DNA of 64,000 nt from Burkholderia sp. HI2500 (GTDB lineage: Bacteria; Pseudomonadota; Gammaproteobacteria; Burkholderiales; Burkholderiaceae). This document shows, piece by piece, positions 1 through 7,818 of this stretch. The stretch covers positions 310,001 through 374,000 of the forward strand of contig NZ_NKFL01000007.1 in NCBI RefSeq assembly GCF_002223055.1, written 5' to 3'. Numbering within the stretch: the stretch's first letter is position 1; each line of letters opens with the position of its first letter. Both the position numbers and the translations under genes were made by a program. Below the pieces are notes generated by a model. That model worked only from the letters and a program-made list of their open reading frames with translations, ran no database searches and had not been told where the DNA came from.

Positions 1-2752
1 CACAGATCAGGATCATCGGCAGACCGGTTTCGGCGGGTGGCCGAAAGTGTGCATTCGATGGCCTGACTGCAACGGACAGGCTGTCCCCGGTGTTGAGCCG
101 TGCGAGATACGACGACGCCACCCCTTCATGGCGACCATTGCCGGAGAGCGCCGGTGCATCGACCACGGCGACCGTCAGCGTGACATGGTCTGCTTTCCAA
201 AGCGGGGAAGACGAGATCGAATACTGGCGTGCTTTCAGCGCGGGAAGCATATCGAGGAACTTTTCGAGCGACAGGTCGACGGACCCGAAGCGTTCGAGCA
301 GATCCATGACGGTGGTCCGTTTTCCCAGGATCTCGCCTTCGAAATCGTCGGCGCTCAGGCGCTCGAGCTCGACCTTCTCGGGAGGGCAACGCGTGGCGGC
401 GGCCAGGGTCGATACTTGTGATCGGGTGGCAGGAACGGCGAGTTCGACATAGCTCGAGAACAGGTCACCACAACTGATGGGCTGGCCGAGCGGAAGGCGC
501 GGATTACTTGACGTGCCTTCAATCACCACCTGCGTGTCCCAGCTCACGCGAAACCGGCGCAAGACGCGATCGACGTTGTTTTTCGAGTTGCGCGGCAGGA
601 CGGCCAGGTAATCTCCCGATTGATACGTCATCGCTTCCGGCAGTTTCAGTTCAATATGCTTTTTGGAGCGGCTGCCGGCCACGCTGATATCGACCAGTTC
701 CCTGTTGTCGACGATGGACGCATGCGCCATGTCGCCGAAGTTCAGCAGTTTTTCACGGGTATTCTCGGCGAAGCTGACCTTCAGCGCGGTATCGCCTTGT
801 TGCACGGTCGAGACTTCCTTCCCGGCGCTGATCGCAAATCGGTCCCACATTTCGGTGTACCAATTGTCAAATTCACCGAAGAAGTCGCCACCGGAATCGA
901 GTTCGCCTCTGACGTGCACTCTCGTGGCACCGGCCTTCTCGAGCGCCTCATCGACTCGCTTGGGAATCGCCTGGTAGGTCCGGGCCCATTGCTTGTTGCC
1001 GCACCCGAGCACCGAAAAATGGACACCGTCCAGCGCACCTTCGCCGAGTGCTTCGACATACGGGACGAATGATCGGGCGTTGTCGGGCGGCTGTCCTTCA
1101 TAGGAAGCGGTGACGATCACGATGGCCGGATATCCGTCGAGTTTTCCTGCGAAATCGTCGAGCGGAGCGCACGTCGCGTGAAATCCGTGACGACTCGCAT
1201 CCCCTGCAATACGTCTTGCAAAGGATTCGGCGGAGCCCGTGTTTCCCCCGAAGAGGACGAGCATGGTCGACACGTCTTCGCCGGAAGTAGTCGACTGAAC
1301 CGGAGCGACGCTCGGGCTTTGAGCACTCGAGCGGGCGCGAACGGCCGTATCGGGCGCTTTGAGCGCGCCTCGGGCCCGAGGTTTCACGTTGATCCGGAAA
1401 CCGGTCGGCTTCAGCGTAAGCGTTTCGGCGACATCCAGCTCGTAGTCCGGATCGGCGAAAGAGAAATCGAATCGCTGGAGCAGCATGATCAGGACGAGAT
1501 GGGCTTCCTGCATCGCAAACGGGCGGCCGATACAGGCGCGTGCACCGTTGCCGAAGGGCTTCCATGCATTGGGCGGGAGTTGCTCCGCATTCTCCGGCGC
1601 AAATCGCTCCGGACGAAATGCCTCGACGTCCTCGCCCCAGACGCTCACATCCCGATGCAACATGGGCGTCAGGATCATGATGATGTCGTCGGGAGAAACG
1701 GCATATTTGCCGCCGAACGTGGTGTCGGCGAGCGGTGACACGGCGAATGCCGGCGCGGTCGGCCAGATGCGCAACGTCTCCATGAGGATGTGTTCGATGT
1801 AACGCAGTCGTGCGAGATGCTCGATCCGCGGTGTCTCGCTGCCCACCACCTCGTCGACCATGTCCCGTGCTTTTTGCAGGATGTCCGGGTTCTTGAGGAG
1901 GAAATAGGTGGCAAAGGACAGGAGCCCGCTGGTCGTTTCATGTCCGGCGATGAGAAAGGTAATCATCTGGAAGACGATGTTCTCGTCATCGAGTTTTTCT
2001 CCCGTCACCGGATCGATGCCGTTCAGCATGCGGTCCAGCAGGTCCATCGACGCTTCGCTGTCGTGTGGGTGCTTGCGCCGGTCTTCGATCATTTTGGTCG
2101 CAAGCGATCGCATGACTGCGATGTCCGCGTCGAACTTTCGACTGCGATTGACCATCAGCTTCGACACAAGCTTGGGCCGCAGCTCGCGCTTGCCGGCCTC
2201 GCTGAGGGTGTTGACCATGGCATCGACAAACGGATGCTGGTCTTCACGGTAGAAGCTGTTGAAACGACAATCAAACGCACACAGGGCAATCGTATCGAGC
2301 GTCAGTCGAGTCATGTGATCGGACACGTCGACCGGTGTCTCCGGGCCGAACCGCTCCCAATGAAGAAACATCTGGTCGGCGATGTCGACCATCTTGTCGA
2401 ACATCGACCAGATACTGAGTGGGCCGAACGCCTGCATCAGCACACGATGCGCCTTGGCCCAGTTCGGTTCGTCACCGAATGCCGTAAATAACCCGTCGCC
2501 GATCGCGGGCCTCAGTTCGAGCAGCGACTGGTGCACACACTTCTGAAATCGGCTTTCATCGCACACCTCATTCACCAGTGTTTGCCCGCTGACAACGTAG
2601 TAACCTTGCCCGAACACCTCGAACCAGTAGACCGGCCCGTAAGTGCGCGCGAGATCCATCATCTTGGCAAGGGGGGACGGCCCGAGGACCTCCATCAGAT
2701 GACCGATGACGGGTTTCAGGGGCGGCTGGGGGACGAGGGATGAGGACTTCAT
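1..2752 (-). CDS. CYP102-type P450-reductase fusion (5' part of gene, cut by window edge)
   Basis: Self-sufficient cytochrome P450 fused to its NADPH-P450 reductase (P450-BM3 family), a cytosolic enzyme that usually hydroxylates fatty acids without a separate redox partner. The gene runs off the left edge; 917 codons are present of about 1,050 usual. From the ATG at 2752: I-helix AGHETTS at residues 269-275, ExxR pair E325/R328, heme loop FGNGARACIG with Cys407, a flavodoxin FMN loop (GGNTGSAES) from about residue 502, and the FAD motif RQYSISSSP near 842. The missing part is the distal NADPH-binding region. No in-frame stop interrupts the reading. It is divergent from a TetR gene, an arrangement that recalls BM3R1 control of CYP102A1. 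Substrate is not deducible. Confidence 0.93.
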   Translation of the reverse strand, partial: MKSSSLVPQPPLKPVIGHLMEVLGPSPLAKMMDLARTYGPVYWFEVFGQGYYVVSGQTLVNEVCDESRFQKCVHQSLLELRPAIGDGLFTAFGDEPNWAKAHRVLMQAFGPLSIWSMFDKMVDIADQMFLHWERFGPETPVDVSDHMTRLTLDTIALCAFDCRFNSFYREDQHPFVDAMVNTLSEAGKRELRPKLVSKLMVNRSRKFDADIAVMRSLATKMIEDRRKHPHDSEASMDLLDRMLNGIDPVTGEKLDDENIVFQMITFLIAGHETTSGLLSFATYFLLKNPDILQKARDMVDEVVGSETPRIEHLARLRYIEHILMETLRIWPTAPAFAVSPLADTTFGGKYAVSPDDIIMILTPMLHRDVSVWGEDVEAFRPERFAPENAEQLPPNAWKPFGNGARACIGRPFAMQEAHLVLIMLLQRFDFSFADPDYELDVAETLTLKPTGFRINVKPRARGALKAPDTAVRARSSAQSPSVAPVQSTTSGEDVSTMLVLFGGNTGSAESFARRIAGDASRHGFHATCAPLDDFAGKLDGYPAIVIVTASYEGQPPDNARSFVPYVEALGEGALDGVHFSVLGCGNKQWARTYQAIPKRVDEALEKAGATRVHVRGELDSGGDFFGEFDNWYTEMWDRFAISAGKEVSTVQQGDTALKVSFAENTREKLLNFGDMAHASIVDNRELVDISVAGSRSKKHIELKLPEAMTYQSGDYLAVLPRNSKNNVDRVLRRFRVSWDTQVVIEGTSSNPRLPLGQPISCGDLFSSYVELAVPATRSQVSTLAAATRCPPEKVELERLSADDFEGEILGKRTTVMDLLERFGSVDLSLEKFLDMLPALKARQYSISSSPLWKADHVTLTVAVVDAPALSGNGRHEGVASSYLARLNTGDSLSVAVRPSNAHFRPPAETGLPMILIC

Positions 2753-2794
2753 TTCAATAGCCTTTCAGAGGTGTGTTAGCACATCGCATCTCGA

Positions 2795-2818
2795 TCTATT
2801 GAACAAATGTAAAATAGA
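2795..2818. promoter_or_regulatory. Inverted repeat between P450 and TetR genes, candidate TetR operator
   Basis: Perfect 6-bp arms TCTATT (2795-2800) and AATAGA (2813-2818) around a 12-bp AT-rich spacer, 26 bp before the TetR start. A second short palindrome, TGTGTTAGCACA, lies at 2772-2783, 20 bp upstream of the P450 start. Position and symmetry fit a repressor site controlling both divergent genes; binding is inferred. Confidence 0.45.
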
Positions 2819-2843
2819 CAAAACCACGTGTCCAGAGCTTTTT

Positions 2844-3473
2844 ATGTCACCTGATGTAAGCCCTAATACCGCCGATCCTCGCTTTCAACGGAGTTACGAC
2901 GCGCTCGTTCGCGCCATGACCGAACTGCTCGACGAGGCGCCGCTGAACAAACTCAGCATTGCTCAGTTGGTGCAGCGCGCCGGCGTCGCGCGTCCCACGT
3001 TCTATCAGCACTTTCCCGACCTTCAGTCGGCCGCCCAGCGGGCGGCGCTGGTGAGGCTCGACGACGCTTTTGCGTTCGTCGAGGAGCAAGGCAAACGGCT
3101 GAACCCGCCGAGTGCCACTTTCTTCAGGTCAATGGAGGTGGAAACCGCGCTGATTCTCGAGCATCTGAATGCGCATCAGCCTTTCTATCTGTCCGTGTTC
3201 AACGACGCGGCCACATCGGCGTTTTTCGATGAATTGGTGACCTTCGTTTCCGGCCGGCTCCTTCCGCCTTATGAAGGCGTCCGCACGGAAGCCGAGCAGG
3301 ATTGCCTGACGGTGCTCGGCGGGGGATTGGTCTGGACGGCGGTGCACTGGCTTCGCCAGGGCGCCATGCGCGAGACGCCGGAGGCCATGGCGAAGCGCAT
3401 GGCCCGCACCGCGGCGACGATCCTCGATGCGTTCGGGCTGACGCTCGGGTTCGCGCAGGCGGATTCGGAGTAG
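2844..3473 (+). CDS. TetR/AcrR-family transcriptional regulator
   Basis: One-component repressor of 209 aa. The N-terminal helix-turn-helix reads LSIAQLVQRAGVARPTFYQ (about residues 33-51), typical of TetR. The C-terminal ligand-binding half resembles the TetR_C_33-like group with long helices. I chose the ATG at 2844 because the frame upstream of it (from 2706) runs into the divergent P450 gene and lacks TetR character. The divergent arrangement with the CYP102 gene and the inverted repeat between them suggest it represses the P450 and itself, with release by a fatty-acid-like or xenobiotic ligand. The ligand is not predictable. Confidence 0.9.
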   Translation: MSPDVSPNTADPRFQRSYDALVRAMTELLDEAPLNKLSIAQLVQRAGVARPTFYQHFPDLQSAAQRAALVRLDDAFAFVEEQGKRLNPPSATFFRSMEVETALILEHLNAHQPFYLSVFNDAATSAFFDELVTFVSGRLLPPYEGVRTEAEQDCLTVLGGGLVWTAVHWLRQGAMRETPEAMAKRMARTAATILDAFGLTLGFAQADSE

Positions 3474-3489
3474 CGAGAGGGGAAGCGCG

Positions 3490-3513
3490 ACGCCGCGGTG
3501 GAACACGCGGCGT
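3490..3513. terminator. Hairpin between convergent genes
   Basis: Perfect 8-bp arms ACGCCGCG and CGCGGCGT with an 8-nt loop, lying in the 64-bp gap where the TetR gene and the next minus-strand gene converge. A bidirectional terminator is the simplest reading, although no T-tract follows on either side. Confidence 0.45.
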
Positions 3514-3537
3514 GTCATCGTCATGGTCGTCGAGCGA

Positions 3538-3945
3538 TCAAGTCGAGGTCGCGGGTTTCATGAAATAGACATGGAACGCCTGCAGCGCGGACGCGACCCA
3601 CTCACGCTCATCGTCCGACACATCGTCGAACGGCACACCGATCTTGTCCTTCGTGTAGTGATCGCCCAGTGCGCCGCGAATGCGGCGGTTGGCGCCCTCG
3701 GCATCGAGCAGGGTACGTTCTATCCGGACTGCCCCTTCTCGTGCGTACAGCGTGAAGCGAAAGCGCAGGCTCGCGACACCGGTCAGGATTCGCTGCAGGT
3801 CAAACTGCAACCGATCCGGAAAGACCGTGAAATAGATGAAGTCCTCGCGGTCTTCCGGCGTACCGTAAGCGTTGATCGCGTGTCCTTCGGGCTGACCATG
3901 GCGCATCAGGATGGCGCTCAGTAACGTGTAGTCGTGAATGTCCAT
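3538..3945 (-). CDS. Conserved hypothetical protein
   Basis: A 135-aa soluble protein that starts MDIHDYTLL. It has no signal peptide or membrane segment. The middle is rich in alternating hydrophobic and charged residues (FIYFTVFPDRLQF, RFRFTLYAREG), suggesting a beta-sheet core, followed by a C-terminal helical stretch. I do not recognise the family. It lies 143 bp downstream of the 531-aa gene on the same strand and may be expressed with it. Codon use matches the surrounding high-GC genes, so it looks real. Confidence 0.65.
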   Translation of the reverse strand: MDIHDYTLLSAILMRHGQPEGHAINAYGTPEDREDFIYFTVFPDRLQFDLQRILTGVASLRFRFTLYAREGAVRIERTLLDAEGANRRIRGALGDHYTKDKIGVPFDDVSDDEREWVASALQAFHVYFMKPATST

Positions 3946-4088
3946 TGCGTGTTGTAGTTTTCGTGTCGCCCTGTATCACGGCACGACGGCGACAAATTGA
4001 AGGTTTTTTTCCTGCGCCCACGCGCGCACGGCTCGTCCGGCATGACGCACCGAACGGTACCGTGCAGACGCACGATCCGCGAACGCCG

Positions 4089-5684
4089 TTACTTCGGGAG
4101 CCAGCCTTTCAGGCTTTCCGTCAACATGTTCACGCAATCGGCGCGTGTTTCGCCGGTCTCGATGAAGCTGTAGTCGCTCAACGCTATCCAGATCACGCGT
4201 GCGTCCATGCCTTCGCCGTCGAACGCCAACAGCTGATTTTCCTTCACCGTCGGCGTCCAGATCCATGGCTTCATGTCGCACTCCAGCGCCGCCAGCAGCG
4301 TGCCGTCGGGACTATAGAAATGGGGCCGCCCGTCCGCGGTAATCGCCAGCAACTGGCGCCCGTGCAGGAGCTTCGGCGGCTGCTTGTAAGCGTGATGGAC
4401 GTGTGCGTATTCGCAGGGAATGACCAGCCGTCCGCTCTCGTGCACGACACCCTGCAGGATGCCCGGATTGTCCGGCGAAGGCTCGCCGGGCCGACACCAC
4501 TCGACCACGGCGAGGCGCAGCTTCCGGTGGAACGCGAACACGTTCTTGTAACGCGTGTCGAATAGCGGTTCGCCGGTTGTCGCATCGACAGCGGACACCG
4601 TATCGTCCGCATGGAAGAGGCGAACTCGACCGTCGTCGTGGAGCATCCCGCCGGTCAGGTCGTCGAACAGCGACTCGCCATCGGGCCAACGCAGCAGCTC
4701 GACGATTCCGCTCGTGCCTTCCGGCAGCGGCGCACGTCGCCCCAGTGCCAGCGTTCGCGTGAGGGGAGACACATTGACGTAGCCGGCGGAAACCGGCACG
4801 ACCCACCGGCCATTCAGATCCTTGAGGCCACCCGGCGAGCCGGCATGCCAGTCACCGTGTTGCCTGATGACGATATAGCCTGCCTCGATGTCGATCCATT
4901 CCGCTCCTTCGTCGGGGTGCACCAGCCAGCGGCCATAGGGCGTGACGAGCCCGGCGGGGGCGCGTGGCCGATCGGCGTCGGCCGAAGGCGATTCGCCGGC
5001 AACCCGATCGATTCGCCGCACGTAGTACGCCTGCACTTCGTCGATCCACGGTTGCCAGTCCCTTGCCGGCTCGTAGCTTTCCCGCAGATCATCCGGCCAT
5101 TCCGCATGCGGCTGCGCCTCGATCGCGTAGATGCGCTCGATCACGTTCGGATTCCACCATCCCCATTGCCCCGTTGCCTCGCTCAGCAACGGTAGAAGGG
5201 CGGGCGGCAGGTCGGCCGCGCCCGGCTCCGGTGCCGGGCCCCATTCGGCGCAGCGTTGTCGCGTCTGCTGCAGGAACGCGTTCATGTCGGGCGTGCCGAG
5301 GGCCGCGTCGCAACACTGGCTGCAATCGAGGATCAGCCATTCGCGCGTCGTCGTCGAGACGGTCGTGTGCATGTGCGCCCATTGCGCCTGAGCATCGGCC
5401 GGCAACTGCGGCAGCCGCGGCTGCATGTGCCGGTCCAGCGCATGCCAGCGCGCGCGCACCTCGGCCATCGGCGCCATCAGGCAGGCGGGCGACTCGACAT
5501 CGCCAAATATCGCGCACGGTGCGATCCGTGGCAGATGCGCTGCATCGCCGATCAGGTAGAGGAACAGTTGCGGAATCTGTTCGAACCATTCGGCCCAGCC
5601 GTCCATCTGGCCGTCGTCGATATCCCATACGGTCTCGGGCGTGGACGGGTGGTCGTGAGCAAACAGGCAAGCATATCGAAGCAT
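4089..5684 (-). CDS. Hypothetical protein with WG-like beta repeats
   Basis: A 531-aa protein of unknown function. The N-terminal 200 residues are rich in Trp, Pro and His (QWGWWNPNVIERI). The C-terminal half carries repeated short beta units of the kind G-rW-v-P (LKDLNGRWVVPVSAGYVNV; SGRLVIPCEYAHVH; DGRPHFYSPDGTLLAAL), reminiscent of WG/KWG repeats or a propeller. The ATG at 5684 was chosen over one 12 codons upstream because GGGAAA directly precedes it and the protein then opens MLRYACLF. No signal peptide, so probably cytosolic. Neighbours give no functional hint. Confidence 0.7.
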   Translation of the reverse strand: MLRYACLFAHDHPSTPETVWDIDDGQMDGWAEWFEQIPQLFLYLIGDAAHLPRIAPCAIFGDVESPACLMAPMAEVRARWHALDRHMQPRLPQLPADAQAQWAHMHTTVSTTTREWLILDCSQCCDAALGTPDMNAFLQQTRQRCAEWGPAPEPGAADLPPALLPLLSEATGQWGWWNPNVIERIYAIEAQPHAEWPDDLRESYEPARDWQPWIDEVQAYYVRRIDRVAGESPSADADRPRAPAGLVTPYGRWLVHPDEGAEWIDIEAGYIVIRQHGDWHAGSPGGLKDLNGRWVVPVSAGYVNVSPLTRTLALGRRAPLPEGTSGIVELLRWPDGESLFDDLTGGMLHDDGRVRLFHADDTVSAVDATTGEPLFDTRYKNVFAFHRKLRLAVVEWCRPGEPSPDNPGILQGVVHESGRLVIPCEYAHVHHAYKQPPKLLHGRQLLAITADGRPHFYSPDGTLLAALECDMKPWIWTPTVKENQLLAFDGEGMDARVIWIALSDYSFIETGETRADCVNMLTESLKGWLPK

Positions 5685-5824
5685 TTTCCCGGAATCTCTC
5701 TTGTTTATTTGTGTGTGCAACTTCGGTCATCCACGACGGGGCGGGTCACATCCGGACGCAGGCGAATGGCGTCACGTCCGGCAAGCCGTCGGCCCGTCGT
5801 GCCTCTGCGCAGCAACAGGACCGA

Positions 5825-6010
5825 TCATGTGTGCATCAGCCTGCGGCCGATCCCGATCATCAACGCTCCCACCCAGCCGAGGAATATACCCGTGATGCCG
5901 GCGCCGAGCCGTTCTTGGCGTGCACGGTGTTCGTCGTCGGTCAGTTGCCGGCAGGCGCAGGCGTACCGGGTGGAGAGGGTTCTTTCAAGGAAGGAGGAAC
6001 GTGCGGACAT
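5825..6010 (-). CDS. Small predicted inner-membrane protein
   Basis: A 61-aa ORF. The ATG at 6010 is preceded by AAGGA at a good distance, which favours it over an upstream in-frame start at 6043. A basic, Cys-containing N-terminal part is followed by one hydrophobic helix (GITGIFLGWVGALMIGIG) and a basic tail, so it should be a single-pass membrane peptide. No family recognised. Support is the ribosome site and the hydrophobic segment; expression is unproven. Confidence 0.45.
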   Translation of the reverse strand: MSARSSFLERTLSTRYACACRQLTDDEHRARQERLGAGITGIFLGWVGALMIGIGRRLMHT

Positions 6011-6186
6011 CGTGGTTCCTTCAATCCGCACGCGGAGGGCCAAACGGATCGGGCAACCGGAGAGACCGCTGACGTGCCTGTATCAACTTGAATTGAGCGA
6101 CTTCCACGTTGCGGGGTGCGAGCCACGTGAAAAATGGAGGACGGTCGGCATGGAATACTGTCCATGGCGAGACGCTTTGGGTAGTG

Positions 6187-6215
6187 ATGTGTATAATTCA
6201 TAAATTCATACACAT
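6187..6215. promoter_or_regulatory. vapBC operator/promoter: inverted repeat enclosing tandem octamers
   Basis: Arms ATGTGTAT (6187-6194) and ATACACAT (6208-6215) form a perfect 8-bp inverted repeat. Inside lies a perfect tandem direct repeat AATTCATA-AATTCATA (6195-6210). A TATAAT-like -10 is embedded at 6192-6197, and the vapB start is 14 bp downstream. VapB antitoxins autoregulate by binding such palindromes; the assignment to this pair is inference from position. Confidence 0.65.
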
Positions 6216-6228
6216 CGAGAGGTATGCC

Positions 6229-6423
6229 ATGCGTACCAACATTGAAATCGACGACAAGCTGATGGCCGAGGCGCTTGCCGCAACCGGTATCAAAACCAAG
6301 CGCGAAGCGGTCGAGCTCGGTCTGAAGACGATCATCAGGCTCAAGCAGCAAGAGCAGATTCGCCAGTTCCGTGGAAAACTCCACTGGGAAGGTGATCTCG
6401 ACGCCATGAGGACGGATCGATGA
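6229..6423 (+). CDS. vapB: Type II antitoxin, VapB-like
   Basis: A 64-aa antitoxin. The N-terminal MRTNIEIDDKLMAEAL is the beta-strand and first helix of a ribbon-helix-helix/AbrB-like DNA-binding fold seen in the VapB_antitoxin family. The C-terminal part (FRGKLHWEGDLDAMR) is the usual toxin-neutralising tail. The start at 6229 follows GAGAGGT; an upstream in-frame extension to 6109 would cover the operator and is rejected. It overlaps the toxin gene by 4 bp (ATGA), so the two are translationally coupled. VapB-VapC complexes normally repress their own promoter. Confidence 0.88.
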   Translation: MRTNIEIDDKLMAEALAATGIKTKREAVELGLKTIIRLKQQEQIRQFRGKLHWEGDLDAMRTDR

Positions 6424-6824
6424 CGCTCGTGGATTCGAGCGTCTGGATCGACTATTTCCGCGGCAAGGTTGCGCCGGAAACCGACAAGCTCGATGCTTTG
6501 CTCGGCCACGAGGCGCTGTTGTCCGGCGACCTGATCGTCGTGGAGGTGTTGCAGGGCTTCTCGGCTGAATCCGAATTCAATGTCGCCCGCCAGTTGATGA
6601 CGGGGCGCATGAATGTCGTGTCGCTGGTCGGAACGGACAACGCTGTCCAGGCTGCACGAAATTATCGTGCGTTGAGAGCGCGAGGCGTGACGATCCGCAA
6701 GACCATCGACACGCTGATTGCGACTTACTGTATTGAGAACGGGGTCTCGTTGCTGTATAGCGATCGCGACTTCGATCCATTCGTTCAACATCTGGGTCTT
6801 CGATCAGCCCTTCTGGATGATTGA
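6420..6824 (+). CDS. vapC: VapC-type PIN-domain ribonuclease toxin
   Basis: A 134-aa PIN-domain protein, the expected full length for VapC. The acidic metal-binding residues are visible: D5 (LVDSSVWIDYF), E42 (VVEVLQG), D97 (KTIDTLIA) and D115/D117 (YSDRDFDPF). VapC toxins are Mg-dependent endoribonucleases that cut initiator tRNA or rRNA; the target here is unknown. The gene starts within the vapB stop (ATGA). The module appears intact and may stabilise the region or act in stress-induced growth arrest. Confidence 0.92.
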   Translation: MTLVDSSVWIDYFRGKVAPETDKLDALLGHEALLSGDLIVVEVLQGFSAESEFNVARQLMTGRMNVVSLVGTDNAVQAARNYRALRARGVTIRKTIDTLIATYCIENGVSLLYSDRDFDPFVQHLGLRSALLDD

Positions 6825-7098
6825 GCGAAGCCAGGCGAGTCTCATCGACATTCGACCTGAGCGTTTTCCGGGCTACAGGAAATCCAGTTCAAGGGCCGGA
6901 GCGCGAAACCTTGCGGGCATCGGCACCGGGCGCAAGCACGATCCAAATCTAAACGATTTGTGATCCCTTCCCGTCGAAAAATTTTGCACAATGGCGGCAG
7001 CGCGGCCCATGGCCGCGATTCCCCCCGGAGAACCCGGCCAGCCGGACCGGGGCCGGCCCGAACCGATACCAGGCACCGACGTGCCGCCGCCCGCCGCC

Positions 7099-7818
7099 AT
7101 GGACCAACCGAAACGCATCCTGATCGTCGAGGACGACGCCGATATCGCCGACGTTTTGAGCCTGCACCTGCGCGACGAGCGCTACGAGGTCGTGCACAGC
7201 GCGGACGGCGCCGAGGGGCTGCGCCTGCTCGAACAGGGCGGCTGGGATGCGCTGATCCTCGACCTGATGCTGCCGGGCGTCGACGGCCTCGAAATCTGCC
7301 GGCGCGCGCGTGCGATGACGCGCTACACGCCGATCATCATCACCAGTGCGCGTTCGAGCGAGGTGCACCGGATCCTCGGCCTCGAGCTCGGCGCCGACGA
7401 CTATCTGGCCAAACCGTTCTCGGTGCTCGAACTCGTCGCGCGCGTGAAGGCGCTGCTGCGGCGCGTCGATGCGCTCGCACGCGATTCGCGGATCGACGCG
7501 GGCACGCTCGACGTCGCGGGGCTGGCAATCGACCCGATCGCGCGCGAGGCGAGCGTGGACGGCGCGCGCATCGACCTCACGCCGCGCGAATTCGACCTGC
7601 TGTATTTCTTCGCGCGGCATCCGGGCAAGGTGTTCTCGCGGATGGACCTGCTCAATGCCGTGTGGGGCTACCAGCACGAAGGCTACGAGCACACGGTCAA
7701 CACCCACATCAACCGGCTGCGCGCGAAGATCGAGGCCGATCCGGCCGAGCCCGTGCGGATCCTCACCGTGTGGGGCCGCGGCTACAAGCTCGCCGCGCCG
7801 GGCCAGCGGGACGCATGA
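7099..7818 (+). CDS. OmpR/PhoB-family response regulator
   Basis: A 239-aa two-component regulator. The receiver domain has the acidic pocket EDD at 11-13, the phospho-acceptor D55 (LILDLMLPG) and K105 (DYLAKPF). A linker is followed by a winged-helix DNA-binding domain (LTPREFDLLYFFARHPGKV, WGRGYKL). I start at the ATG at 7099, where homologues begin; an in-frame ATG at 6991 would add 36 Pro/Arg-rich residues and cannot be fully excluded. The stop overlaps the start of the kinase gene, so the pair is co-translated. The signal is unknown. Confidence 0.92.
   Translation: MDQPKRILIVEDDADIADVLSLHLRDERYEVVHSADGAEGLRLLEQGGWDALILDLMLPGVDGLEICRRARAMTRYTPIIITSARSSEVHRILGLELGADDYLAKPFSVLELVARVKALLRRVDALARDSRIDAGTLDVAGLAIDPIAREASVDGARIDLTPREFDLLYFFARHPGKVFSRMDLLNAVWGYQHEGYEHTVNTHINRLRAKIEADPAEPVRILTVWGRGYKLAAPGQRDA

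Noticed and set aside
2706..2843. N-terminal extension of the TetR protein
   Set aside because: It would overlap the P450 start and contributes residues unlike TetR; the ATG at 2844 gives a normal length.
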